NCBI GenBank assembly: GCA_015064585.1
Contig: SVRY01000006.1
Coordinates: 1-64,000, forward strand
Direction: 5' to 3'
DNA: 64,000 bases
Source: Oscillospiraceae bacterium
GTDB taxonomy: Bacteria > Bacillota > Clostridia > Oscillospirales > CAG-272
Both the position numbers and the translations under genes were made by a program. Shown here piece by piece: positions 1 to 7,878 of the stretch. A model generated the notes under the pieces. The model worked only from the letters and a program-made list of their open reading frames with translations, was not told the origin of the DNA and did not search any database. Numbering within the stretch: position 1 is the first letter of the stretch; each line of letters starts with the position of its first letter.

Positions 1-289
1 TTTCTTCTGCTGTTCTCATAAAGCATCTTCCTTTCATCTTGACAAATATTCCCAAGTGTGATAGAGTGCAAGCGGTATTTAGCGTTTACAAGGGGAAGGT
101 GTATACCATAAGGGGAGTGCAGATAAGGCGGGGGCGTATGGTATCCAAGGACTGGGAGGTCTGTTTGTTTCAGGTATTTGCGGGGATTGGTATACTGTAG
201 TCGGTATGCCTCTTGCGATACTGAATGATATACTGAAAAAAGAATTCTCATTGGATCTTTTTGTGCTCAGACAGAAAAACGAGGAGTAA
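1..289 (+). pseudogene. Maf-family nucleotide pyrophosphatase, C-terminal remnant
   Basis: The frame ending at the TAA of 287-289 encodes [13 protein letters not shown], then [18 protein letters not shown]. This is the conserved C-terminal signature of Maf house-cleaning nucleoside triphosphate pyrophosphatases. The frame is open only from about 83: in-frame stops lie at 59-61, 62-64 and 80-82. Upstream, a Maf-like stretch ([13 protein letters not shown]) appears in a different frame at about 43-81, which suggests at least one frameshift. The 5' part is outside the window. The stop lies 3 bases before the nth start, so the two were probably one transcript. It is either a decaying pseudogene or a gene with a sequencing indel; I cannot tell which. 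Confidence 0.6.
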
Positions 290-292
290 ACC

Positions 293-949
293 ATGACCAA
301 AAAACAAAGAGCAAAGGAAGCGGTATGGCGCTTGGAAACGCTGTATCCCCAAGCACTGTGTGCACTGGAATGGCAAGAAGAGCCGTGGCGTCTTTTGGTG
401 ATGGGAAGACTGTCGGCGCAGTGTACCGATGCCAGAGTCAATATTGTTTGCAAGGAACTGTTTACGGTATATTCCACACCAAAGGCGCTGGCGGAAGCTC
501 CTCTTCCCGATATAGAAAAGATTATTCGCCCCTGCGGTCTTTTTCGTACCAAGGCGGAAAGTATCAAGAGCGCCTGCAAAAAGCTTGTGGAAGAATTTGA
601 CTCAGTTCTTCCGTCGGATATGGATGTACTGCTGACTTTTCCGGGCGTTGGCAGAAAAATTGCCAATCTTTTGCGGGGAGATGTTTTTCATTTGGGCGGA
701 ATTGTGGCAGATACGCATTGTATTCGAATTTCGGCAAGACTGGGATTGACAGCCAAGGAAGAAACGTCTCCCGTGAAAACCGAAAAAGCTCTTGTTTCAT
801 TGATCCCACTAGAGAAGCAGTCGGATTTTTGCCACCGAATTGTTATGTTTGGCAGAGATATTTGTACGGCACGCTCTCCCAAATGCGAAAATTGTCCCCT
901 TGCGGATATTTGTGCGCAGTACACGAGAAATTTTAAAAATAAGAAGTAA
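293..949 (+). CDS. nth: Endonuclease III (HhH-GPD DNA glycosylase/AP lyase)
   Basis: Base-excision-repair enzyme that removes oxidised pyrimidines and cleaves the abasic site. The 218 residues match the usual family length. The helix-hairpin-helix reads LLTFPGVGRKIANLL with the catalytic lysine at K122, and the catalytic aspartate follows in VADTH (D140). Four cysteines at 191, 198, 201 and 207 have the C-X6-C-X2-C-X5-C spacing of the 4Fe-4S cluster. The start is the ATG three bases after the maf-remnant stop, preceded by GAGGAG. A hairpin with a T-tract follows the gene at 1005-1040. Confidence 0.95.
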   Translation: MTKKQRAKEAVWRLETLYPQALCALEWQEEPWRLLVMGRLSAQCTDARVNIVCKELFTVYSTPKALAEAPLPDIEKIIRPCGLFRTKAESIKSACKKLVEEFDSVLPSDMDVLLTFPGVGRKIANLLRGDVFHLGGIVADTHCIRISARLGLTAKEETSPVKTEKALVSLIPLEKQSDFCHRIVMFGRDICTARSPKCENCPLADICAQYTRNFKNKK

Positions 950-1004
950 TAAGCGGCTTTACATGGAATTTTGATGTGCCGAATGAGGAAGATTGCTATA
1001 ATGC

Positions 1005-1040
1005 ACAAAGAGACCCCGCAGAGAGTCTGTCTTTGTTTTT
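1005..1040 (+). terminator. Intrinsic terminator after nth
   Basis: The arm ACAAAGA-GAC pairs with GTC-TG-TCTTTGT, with a two-base bulge, and is followed by a T-run. It separates nth from the next promoter. Confidence 0.6.
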
Positions 1041-1051
1041 GAAAATGTATA

Positions 1052-1080
1052 TTGACTTTTTCGACATTTTGTGTTAGGAT
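1052..1080 (+). promoter_or_regulatory. Sigma-A type promoter for the YitT gene
   Basis: TTGACT at 1052-1057 and TAGGAT at 1075-1080 are separated by 17 bases, 46 bases upstream of the start codon. Confidence 0.6.
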
Positions 1081-1126
1081 GCAAAATGAAAATTCAGATA
1101 TGTAAAAACAATGACTTGGAGGCTGT

Positions 1127-2056
1127 ATGAGCAAAATCGCGCAAAGCAAATTGGGCAAAGTTGTTATCTTTATCGCGGCAGTTCTCATGTATTCGTTCTC
1201 GGTTGCTATTTTCTTAAATCCGGCGGGATTGACTCCGGGTGGTGCATCAGGTGTTGCAATCGGTATTCAGAGATTGGTCATCAATCTCGGGGGGCCTGAA
1301 ATCGGTACCGGTATTTTGATGGCACTGATCAATGTGCCGCTGATGATACTGGGTATTTGGAAATTGGGACTGAAGTTTATGATCCCCACCATTGCGGGCA
1401 CCTTTACCAACTCTTTTATGGTACAGGTGTTTGAAAGTTCGCTGCTTCCGTATATGGAAAAGAATATGGATGCAAGCATTTTGGGCGGCGGATTTGTGGA
1501 TCCCATTACCGGCGCGCTGTTTGGCGGTATTATTTCGGGTGTTGCCATTGGTATGATGATTTATATCGGTTCCTCGTTTGGCGGCAGCGATATTGTTGTT
1601 AAAGTGTTACATACCAAGTACCGTTACATGAAAACCGGCACATTCTACATTATTGTAGACGGTGCTATCATGTTGTTTGGTACTATGGCAAGTTTTGATC
1701 TTGTGCTGTTGGTTCTTGCTTTCTCGTTGGTATCGGTATTTTTGCAGTCTTATTTTACCGACCGCGTGCTGTACGGCGGAGATGAAAGCCGTATGCTCTA
1801 TATTATTACAAACAAAGAACCTGAGATTGCAAACCGCATCAATTTGGAGCTGCATTCCGGCGTAACCTATTTACACGGCGAAGGCGCTTATACCGGTATT
1901 GATAAGAAAATTCTGCTTTGCGTAATGCGCAACCGTCAGGTGCCAAAAGCACGTGAAATAGTAATTGCAGAAGACCCTTCGGCATTTATGATCGTTACTT
2001 CTGCCAGCCAGGTGCTTGGTAACGGCTTTAAGCGTTTGGATAGCGAAGACCTTTAA
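1127..2056 (+). CDS. YitT family membrane protein (DUF161/DUF2179)
   Basis: The 309-residue protein has the YitT layout: about five or six hydrophobic segments in the first 200 residues (for example around 10-30, 55-85, 130-155 and 175-205), then a soluble C-terminal domain of DUF2179 type (about 215-295) containing LHSGVTYLHGEGAYTG. The function of the family is not established; it is an inner-membrane protein common in Firmicutes. TTGGAGG precedes the ATG. It appears monocistronic, with its own promoter upstream and a repeat-rich spacer after it. Confidence 0.88.
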   Translation: MSKIAQSKLGKVVIFIAAVLMYSFSVAIFLNPAGLTPGGASGVAIGIQRLVINLGGPEIGTGILMALINVPLMILGIWKLGLKFMIPTIAGTFTNSFMVQVFESSLLPYMEKNMDASILGGGFVDPITGALFGGIISGVAIGMMIYIGSSFGGSDIVVKVLHTKYRYMKTGTFYIIVDGAIMLFGTMASFDLVLLVLAFSLVSVFLQSYFTDRVLYGGDESRMLYIITNKEPEIANRINLELHSGVTYLHGEGAYTGIDKKILLCVMRNRQVPKAREIVIAEDPSAFMIVTSASQVLGNGFKRLDSEDL

Positions 2057-2070
2057 TTAATGAATAAAAA

Positions 2071-2120
2071 CAAAAAATCTGTTGCTTTAGGCTTCGGGTT
2101 CTAAAGGACAGTTTTTAAAC
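2071..2120 (+). repeat. Intergenic repeat, copy A (inverted partner at 4151-4202)
   Basis: This stretch shares the order AAAAAATCTGTTGC, a variable middle, GTTCTAAAGGAC and GTTTTTA with the reverse complement of 4151-4202. The two copies face each other across the 517-residue sigma-factor gene. Confidence 0.65.
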
Positions 2121-2155
2121 GCCTTGAATAGTATCTGAATAAGCGACTGCAACCC

Positions 2156-2284
2156 AAGGCTTCCCTGTATAAAGGAAGCTGTCAGAAAGCGACTGAGGGA
2201 TTGTTTTAATGTAAATTTTAGCTTTTTACAATCCCTCCGTCACGGCGTTTCCGTGCCACCTCCCTTTACATCAAGGGAGGCGTT
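2156..2284. repeat. Long imperfect palindrome, MITE-like intergenic element
   Basis: The left arm 2156-2203 (AGGCTTCCCTGTATAAAGGA, then GACTGAGGGATTGT) is complementary to the right arm 2228-2284 (ACAATCCCTCCGTC, then CTCCCTTTACATCAAGGGAG). The AT-rich centre is about 25 bases. The arms could fold into a hairpin of over 100 bases. No coding potential is seen. I recall similar 'ATCCCTCCGTC / CTCCCTTTA' repeats from gut clostridia, but that is memory, not a search. Confidence 0.6.
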
Positions 2285-2348
2285 TTTGTTTCCCTGCAAG
2301 TACGCACTTACTCACCACCAGCGGTGGTTGTGCGAAATAAAACAATTT

Positions 2349-2384
2349 ACCGCCGAGAGTGACCGAACGGTTACCCTCGGCGGT
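2349..2384 (-). terminator. Terminator for the extended sigma-factor gene
   Basis: ACCGCCGAG pairs with CTCGGCGGT five bases past the stop codon of the minus-strand gene. On that strand it is followed by an AT-rich stretch containing TTGTTTTATTT. Confidence 0.65.
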
Positions 2385-2389
2385 GATCC

Positions 2390-3943
2390 TTATTTCAAGA
2401 CAACATATGTTGTAGGCATTTCAAGAGGATGCCAAGCTGTGCTTAACACTTGTCTATCCATAAGAATTGTTGCGGGAATACATACTGCATTAACAAACTT
2501 ATCCATAGAAGCAATGCCATTAACTTGATTTTGTAAATGCTTGGGTGTATGAGCACTTAAAATCTTAGCGGCGCTTCGATCAAGCTCTTGAATAACAGAT
2601 ATAAGTTCATTGGATATAAACGCTTGCACCATATCCACAACAGCGTTATATTGATCAAAGGTATATATCGGAATGGTTGCTCTGTATGTTTCGTTTTCCT
2701 TGATAACATATCCCTTTTTTATCATTTCCGCAATGGCTTCAAGATCATATTCGCTGAGAGCCATTTTGCTACCACGGCAGATATCACAGAAAATATTGAT
2801 ATAACGTTCGTTGCCGTAAAAATCATGGTGATCGCCTTTTCCTTTAACGTCTTTCCAATAGTCAAAGAAATACAGACGGTCTCCGTGGTTGCTGTCTACA
2901 TCGCAAATATTGAATATATGCTTCTCATTCAGTTTTTCCACACACCAAAGAAAAGCCGGTTCGCCCCATGCAGTTTTCGGAGCATCCGATGTTTTTCGGC
3001 AATACCCACTGAAGATCATTCGGAACAACGCAACAGTCAACTGCCAACGCAATGTGTTCTCTGAAAAATCACTTCCAATAAAACCGATCGCTTTATATTC
3101 CTTCACATTTGCACTTATAAAAGATTCCATTTTGTTAGCTATCGGTTCGTGATACTTTGTAACAGCGCGCTCAATCTCGTCGGCACATTCGGCCGTAATA
3201 ATGATTATGTTCGCTTTATAATGCTTCCCGTCTTTGACGATAATCATCCTATTTTCAAGTTCCTTGATTTCGTCATCAAGATACGGAAGCGGGATGCCGG
3301 TTTCGAGACTGATCTGCTGAACGGTAAGTGCGTCATTGTAGCAAGCGCTAACAATGTTCTGCTTGATCTTGCTCTGCATAAACTGCCCGAATTGGTTTGG
3401 ACCCTGACCATTGTACAGGGGGATCAATGTTTTTGGATTATAACTGAGTTCTCCAAGATTTCTTTCCATACTCATTCCTTCTTTCAGCATTTTTCTTGAT
3501 TTGAAAAGCAGATATTTTGCCATACTTTCGGAAATGGCAAGCGCAGATGAAATTTCAGAACAAGAACGTCCATGAATGTAGTAAAGGATCGTCGCCTTTC
3601 GATATTTTTCGGACAGCAAAGCAAGTTCACGCCTTAGAAGATAGATATCACTGCCGTTGTCTTCGATGAAATCATCCTCTGCAGGAATATTGTCTGTCAG
3701 TTCGCAGGTATTGTTTTTCAGTTTCTTTCTGTACCACTGCTTATAAACATTTCCTGCAACTCCCCACATGAAAGCGTAAAATGCACGGTCATCACGGATA
3801 TTCTCAACCGATTTGATGAGTTCACAGAGAATATCTTGGGACAGATCTTCAGCTTCTTCCCGTGTAGGAGTTTTTGCCATACAGTACGAGAAGATCGTTT
3901 TGGACACTTCCGCTATCTTTTCATGGAGTTCGATTTCCTTCAT
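2390..3943 (-). CDS. ECF-like sigma-70 factor with a ~350-residue C-terminal extension
   Basis: Residues 14-75 look like sigma region 2 (AEDLSQDILCELIKSV, then FYAFMWGVAGNVYKQWYRKK). Residues 104-153 look like the region 4 helix-turn-helix (LALLSEKYRKATILYY, then CSEISSALAISESMAKYLL). An ordinary ECF factor would end near residue 170, but this one continues to 517 with a soluble, mixed alpha/beta region. Around 205-245 it resembles a winged helix (LTVQQISLETGIPLPYLDDEIKELENRMII), and a helical part follows. I do not recognise the extension; a ligand-sensing or self-inhibitory role is inference. AAGGAGGTG sits upstream of the ATG. No anti-sigma gene is adjacent. The gene is flanked by an inverted repeat pair and looks more AT-rich than its neighbours, so acquisition is possible. 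Confidence 0.8.
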   Translation of the reverse strand: MKEIELHEKIAEVSKTIFSYCMAKTPTREEAEDLSQDILCELIKSVENIRDDRAFYAFMWGVAGNVYKQWYRKKLKNNTCELTDNIPAEDDFIEDNGSDIYLLRRELALLSEKYRKATILYYIHGRSCSEISSALAISESMAKYLLFKSRKMLKEGMSMERNLGELSYNPKTLIPLYNGQGPNQFGQFMQSKIKQNIVSACYNDALTVQQISLETGIPLPYLDDEIKELENRMIIVKDGKHYKANIIIITAECADEIERAVTKYHEPIANKMESFISANVKEYKAIGFIGSDFSENTLRWQLTVALFRMIFSGYCRKTSDAPKTAWGEPAFLWCVEKLNEKHIFNICDVDSNHGDRLYFFDYWKDVKGKGDHHDFYGNERYINIFCDICRGSKMALSEYDLEAIAEMIKKGYVIKENETYRATIPIYTFDQYNAVVDMVQAFISNELISVIQELDRSAAKILSAHTPKHLQNQVNGIASMDKFVNAVCIPATILMDRQVLSTAWHPLEMPTTYVVLK

Positions 3944-4026
3944 ACGCTCACCTCCTTCATATTTTTTAGAAGCTTCTGCCTTAATAGTGAAAGAAAAATG
4001 ATTTGGTTAATATATTTTTTGAAAAT

Positions 4027-4055
4027 ATTATATCATAAATTTGTGAATCCGTCTA
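4027..4055 (-). promoter_or_regulatory. Promoter for the extended sigma factor
   Basis: On the minus strand TAGACG and TATAAT are separated by 17 bases, and TATG precedes the -10 by one base, as in an extended -10. The A/T-rich leader to the start codon is about 80 bases. Confidence 0.45.
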
Positions 4056-4150
4056 TACACAAGATTTATGGCAACAAATCAGTGCTTGCAAAGAAAAGAA
4101 GACAGAGAGTGTAAAAACATTCTCTGTCTTTATCCTGTTGGTAAGTAACG

Positions 4151-4202
4151 AACTCTAAAAACGGTCCTTTAGAACACGCACCATAGGCAACAGATTTTTT
4201 TG
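4151..4202 (-). repeat. Intergenic repeat, copy B (inverted relative to 2071-2120)
   Basis: Its reverse complement carries AAAAAATCTGTTGC, GTTCTAAAGGAC and GTTTTTAGAG in the same order and spacing as copy A. Confidence 0.65.
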
Positions 4203-4204
4203 TT

Positions 4205-5263
4205 TTACCATATCAAACGGTCCAACCAATTGGTTAAATGTTGGAAGCAATACGCCAAAATCAGCGTGCTTACAACGCAAACAATGAAATAGAGGGGAAT
4301 ACTATAGGTCAGCAATCCTACCTCTCTGAAAAGAATATAAGGAATGCGCTGCAGAATATAGATCGGGAAGGTGTATTTGCCCAACCATAAAAGAACCTTG
4401 TTGCCAAATGTCAGCTTTTCTGCCAGCAAAATAAAGAAAAAGGCAACTGCGAGGGCATAAAAATTGTACAGAAGATTACACACAACATTTTCATGTCCTG
4501 TACATAAGATGGCAAAAACAGTACCGACTGCAACACAGAGGATCAAAGAGAAAATATAGTTCTTTTTGCTTTTGCGGATAAAGGCGAAGAAGTGATTTTT
4601 GAAATGAGAAAACCACATGCCTACCACAAAACAAAATACAGTATTATAAAAACGGGAAGAATTGTTGGGGGAAAGACAAATCAAAAGGATATATATTCCC
4701 ACAAGAGCGGTCATTATGGAAAGGCTGCGGATCGGCTTTTTTTCATCGTAACGGAAAAAGGCAATGAACACAATGATATATAAGCAAAATGTGGTGAACA
4801 TAAACCAGTTGCTGTTTCCGATGGACAGCTTTGACCATCCGATCAGCGAAGTTAATATTTTTAACGGCTTATCGGGACGCTTGAATACAATTCCCATGAT
4901 GATAAAGAGAATTAACGCTAAATCAAAATGGAAGAGAACTTTTAAAAAGCGATTTTTAAAGATGGATCGCGCATAACTTTGCTTCTTTTTGGAAATTTGT
5001 TCCATCATGCCGTAGCCTGAAAAGAAGAGGAAGGTGGCTACTACCGTCTGCCCCATAATAAACCGTGCAGTACCGTAGGCTGTATTGGGCAGGGAGGTTA
5101 AATATTTTCCTGCATACTGATAAAAGTGAGTCAGCATAACCATCAGCACAAAAATACCGTTGATTGAGGTCGTTACGGCAGGTGCCAGTGGATTTTCGCC
5201 CTTGGCTCTTTTGCGAACACCGATAAACAAGATGCCAAAACACAGAATGAATAAAAAAATCAA
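4205..5263 (-). CDS. Acyltransferase family 3 membrane protein
   Basis: This polytopic protein has about ten hydrophobic segments and acyltransferase-3 (OafA/NodX-like) features: a short N-terminal part with a TM helix and LTHFYQYAGKY, then FLFFSGYGMM, then NSNWFMFTTFCLYIIVFI, and the late KYTFPIYILQRIPYILF. Members transfer acyl groups to extracytoplasmic sugars or lipids; the substrate here is unknown. An in-frame TTG at 5278 would start 15 bases earlier, but GGAGG lies just inside that reading and sits 8 bases before the TTG at 5263, so I use 5263 (352 residues). The 61 bases to the upstream isomerase stop leave co-transcription possible. Confidence 0.82.
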   Translation of the reverse strand: MIFLFILCFGILFIGVRKRAKGENPLAPAVTTSINGIFVLMVMLTHFYQYAGKYLTSLPNTAYGTARFIMGQTVVATFLFFSGYGMMEQISKKKQSYARSIFKNRFLKVLFHFDLALILFIIMGIVFKRPDKPLKILTSLIGWSKLSIGNSNWFMFTTFCLYIIVFIAFFRYDEKKPIRSLSIMTALVGIYILLICLSPNNSSRFYNTVFCFVVGMWFSHFKNHFFAFIRKSKKNYIFSLILCVAVGTVFAILCTGHENVVCNLLYNFYALAVAFFFILLAEKLTFGNKVLLWLGKYTFPIYILQRIPYILFREVGLLTYSIPLYFIVCVVSTLILAYCFQHLTNWLDRLIW

Positions 5264-5324
5264 GACAGTTTCCTCCAAATGCTGAATCTGCGAAAAGAAT
5301 CACATAAAGTGGGCTATTGGTAGA

Positions 5325-6290
5325 TCAAGTCCACCACATATCCGAAGCGTTTTCGAAAATGATGAGGTCTTTTAAGAAGGAGACAGCCTTTTCAAGCCCT
5401 TCTTTGGGTGCCATGAGGGGATCTTCGTGCTCGATGCTGATAATGCCGTCATAGCCTGCGGCCTTGAGCTGGGAGATGATATCTGCCCAAACTTCGCGGC
5501 TGTGACCGTAACCCACCGTGCGGAATTCCCAAGAGCGAGCAGTAATATCACCGTAGCCTGAGGTGTCAAGTACCCCTGTCACACCGGTGTTGAGTGCGTC
5601 GATCTTGGTGTCTTTTGCGTGGAAATGGTAGATAGCACCTTTCAGATAACGGATTGCTGCCACAGGATCGATGCCCTGCCAAAACAGATGGCTTGGGTCA
5701 AAGTTGGCACCGATGATGTCTCCGACAGCCTCGCGCAGCCGCATCAGCGTGGGAGGGTTGTACACCATAAAGCCGGGGTGCATTTCAAAGGCGATATGGT
5801 TTACTTGATGTGCTTTACAAAATTCAGCTTTTTGGCGCCAGTAGGGAATGAGTACTTCATTCCATTGCCACTGCAAAATGCGTTTATAATCATTGGGCCA
5901 GGTACAGGTGACCCAGTTAGGGTTTTGACTTTCGGGACAATCGCCGGGACAGCCTGAGAAACCTACGATCGTATCAATGCCCAGCTGCTCTGCCAGCAGG
6001 ACTGTGTTGTCAAAATCATTTTCAAAACGGTTTGCAATTTCCTTGTTGGGATGCAAAGGATTGCCGTGGCAGGCAAGGGCTGGCAGCTTCATGTTGTATT
6101 TTGCAAGCAGTTTTTTCAGATGCTCAATTTTTTCGGGATGGGCGAGGAAATCAGCCGCGTCGCAGTGCGCTTTGCCGGGATAACCGCCGCAACCCAGCTC
6201 CAGGGCTTGCACGCCAATAGAGGACAGATATTTTATCATTTCTTCAAGGGAAATGCCGCCAAGCACAGGAGACATTACGCCGAGTAACAT
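5325..6290 (-). CDS. Sugar phosphate isomerase/epimerase (xylose isomerase-like TIM barrel)
   Basis: A 321-residue AP-endonuclease-2-type barrel. It begins MLLGVMSPVLGGISLEEMIKYL and continues with VQALELGCGGYPGK, HGNPLHP, IVGFSGCPG, IAFEMHPGFMVYNP, GANFDPSHLFWQGIDP and YHFHAKDT. These carry the metal-ligand Glu/Asp/His pattern of the family, and IISIEHEDPLM is the last strand. Such enzymes isomerise or epimerise sugars or inositol derivatives in the cytoplasm. The start is chosen at 6290 because AAAGGAA lies 8 bases before it; an upstream ATG 48 bases earlier lacks a good site. With the ThuA gene upstream it resembles a carbohydrate-utilisation pair. Confidence 0.88.
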   Translation of the reverse strand: MLLGVMSPVLGGISLEEMIKYLSSIGVQALELGCGGYPGKAHCDAADFLAHPEKIEHLKKLLAKYNMKLPALACHGNPLHPNKEIANRFENDFDNTVLLAEQLGIDTIVGFSGCPGDCPESQNPNWVTCTWPNDYKRILQWQWNEVLIPYWRQKAEFCKAHQVNHIAFEMHPGFMVYNPPTLMRLREAVGDIIGANFDPSHLFWQGIDPVAAIRYLKGAIYHFHAKDTKIDALNTGVTGVLDTSGYGDITARSWEFRTVGYGHSREVWADIISQLKAAGYDGIISIEHEDPLMAPKEGLEKAVSFLKDLIIFENASDMWWT

Positions 6291-6411
6291 AGAATCATTC
6301 CTTTCAAATATAGTAAAGCTTTGATCAAACTTTTTCAAAAATTTGCAGATTCTTAAGACGGATTCTTAAGTCGCACTTCGCAAAGTGCGAAATTCTGCTG
6401 TCTTGTGTGTA

Positions 6412-7128
6412 TTAGTGTCCTTGCTCAGGCGACGGTGCCCAAGGGCAGGGGATACGGTAACGCACGGGATTATATGCCCAACGGATAGCGTTTTTGATAA
6501 TACGCTGTACGTGATCGTTGTGGAAGGAGGGATAATCCTCGTGACCCGGTTGAAAATAGAAGATCCGTCCGTTTTCCCGTCTGAAGGTTACACCTGCGCG
6601 GAATGCTTCGCCGCCTGCAAACCAACCGAGGAAAATTACTTCATCCGGTTCGGGAATGGCAAAGGGCTCCCCATACATTTCTTCGTGTTCCAGCTCAAAG
6701 TATGCGGGGATACCTGCGGCAATGGGATGCCCCGGTGATACTGTCCAAATGCGTTCTCGATCGTTTTCACGCCAGTGCAGATTGCAGGTAGTACCCATCA
6801 GACGGCGGAAAACTTTACTGTGATGTCCCGAATGCAATGGGATAAACCCCATGCCGTCCAGCACTCTTCGCCAAACACGCTCCACCACTTCGTCCGGAAC
6901 CAGATGATGCCCCATATGTCCCCACCAAAGAAGCACATCGGTATTTTCCAGTACTTCTTCGGTAAGACCGCATTCGGGATCGTCCAAGGTCACTGTGTAA
7001 ACGGTTAAGTCTTGTTCGGATTTTAGAAAGCTTTGGATGTGTGCATGGATTCCTTCGGGATACAAACGCTTGGCTTCTCCATCATACTTTTCATGGAGAA
7101 ATTCATTGAATATCGTAACGCGGATCAT
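6412..7128 (-). CDS. ThuA-domain protein (trehalose-utilisation type)
   Basis: Starting at MIRVTIFNEFLHEK the protein has 238 residues, the usual ThuA length. It has the glutamine-amidotransferase-like fold markers VLLWWGHMGHHLV, GFIPLHSGHHSKVFRRLMGT and the late IFYFQPGHEDYPSF. ThuA proteins occur beside sugar isomerases and oxidoreductases; some relate to keto-sugar metabolism, but the reaction is not settled. The start lies 4 bases after the HIT stop, which suggests translational coupling. The 121-base gap to the isomerase gene contains a small hairpin (TCGCACTT / AAGTGCGA) and repeated GATTCTTAAG. In-frame starts further upstream lie inside the HIT gene and are disfavoured. Confidence 0.85.
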   Translation of the reverse strand: MIRVTIFNEFLHEKYDGEAKRLYPEGIHAHIQSFLKSEQDLTVYTVTLDDPECGLTEEVLENTDVLLWWGHMGHHLVPDEVVERVWRRVLDGMGFIPLHSGHHSKVFRRLMGTTCNLHWRENDRERIWTVSPGHPIAAGIPAYFELEHEEMYGEPFAIPEPDEVIFLGWFAGGEAFRAGVTFRRENGRIFYFQPGHEDYPSFHNDHVQRIIKNAIRWAYNPVRYRIPCPWAPSPEQGH

Positions 7129-7132
7129 ACCG

Positions 7133-7474
7133 TTAAGCCATTGTGTCGGACAGCTGTCTGCCGCCGAGAATGTGGAAATGCAGATGCGGCACGCTTTGGC
7201 AGGCATCGGACCCGCAATTAGAGATTACGCGGTAACCGCCGGTAAGACCTGCGCTTTGCGCAATTTCGGGAATTTTAGTGAAAAGGTAAGCTACTACATT
7301 GGCATTTTCGGCGTTGACGCCGTCCACGGAAGGAATGTGACATTTGGGAATTACAAGAATATGGGTGGGGGCTTGGGGATTGATATCATGGAAAGCTAAG
7401 ATCTTTTCGTCTTCATATACTTTGTTTGACGGAATGATACCGTCGATGATTTTGCAGAAAAGGCAGTTGTTCAT
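7133..7474 (-). CDS. HIT family nucleotide-binding hydrolase
   Basis: A 113-residue histidine-triad protein. The N-terminal CLFCKIIDGIIPSNKVYED and the triad HLHFHILGGR (H97, H99, H101) are clear. HIT/HINT proteins hydrolyse nucleoside phosphoramidates and related adenylates in the cytoplasm. AAAGGAG-type bases precede the ATG. It is the first gene of a three-gene minus-strand group with ThuA and the isomerase, and is divergent from the DUF1858 gene. Confidence 0.92.
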   Translation of the reverse strand: MNNCLFCKIIDGIIPSNKVYEDEKILAFHDINPQAPTHILVIPKCHIPSVDGVNAENANVVAYLFTKIPEIAQSAGLTGGYRVISNCGSDACQSVPHLHFHILGGRQLSDTMA

Positions 7475-7553
7475 AATTAAGACTCCTTTTTAATCTTTTT
7501 CCTTATTATACCACGCTGTAACTGAAAATTCAATTGTTTTTTTCAAAGAACGA

Positions 7554-7582
7554 TTGACATTTTACTGCAGTATGGGTATAAT
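7554..7582 (+). promoter_or_regulatory. Consensus sigma-A promoter
   Basis: A perfect TTGACA at 7554-7559 and a perfect TATAAT at 7577-7582 with a 17-base spacer, 34 bases upstream of the DUF1858 start. Confidence 0.85.
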
Positions 7583-7616
7583 AGGGGAAAAGAAAAGAAA
7601 ACGGAGAATCAATATC

Positions 7617-7820
7617 ATGGTCGTAACCAAAGAAAGCATTATCGGCGATGTTTTGGACGCAGCTCCCGAAACCGCAAAATTCTTCCTTGAGATCGGTATG
7701 CACTGCCTTGGCTGTCCTTCTGCCAGAGGCGAAAGCATTGAAATGGCTTGTGCCGTACACGGAACCGATGCCGATGAACTGATCACGCGTATCAACGATT
7801 ACTTGGCAACCAAGGACTAA
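7617..7820 (+). CDS. DUF1858 domain protein with CxxC
   Basis: A 67-residue protein starting MVVTKESIIGDVLDAAPETAKFFLEIGMHCLGCPS. The pattern (helical N-terminus, IGMHCLGCPSARGESIEMAC, then HGTDADELITRINDYL) is that of DUF1858, a small family often linked to hybrid-cluster or redox proteins. The two CxxC cysteines could bind a metal or act in redox chemistry; this is inference. A perfect promoter upstream suggests strong transcription. An in-frame ATG at 7554 overlaps the promoter and is rejected. Confidence 0.85.
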   Translation: MVVTKESIIGDVLDAAPETAKFFLEIGMHCLGCPSARGESIEMACAVHGTDADELITRINDYLATKD

Positions 7821-7878
7821 AGAAATGGGGCGCATGCCCTTTTTCTTTTCATAGAATTTTTATACAGAAAGAGGACCC

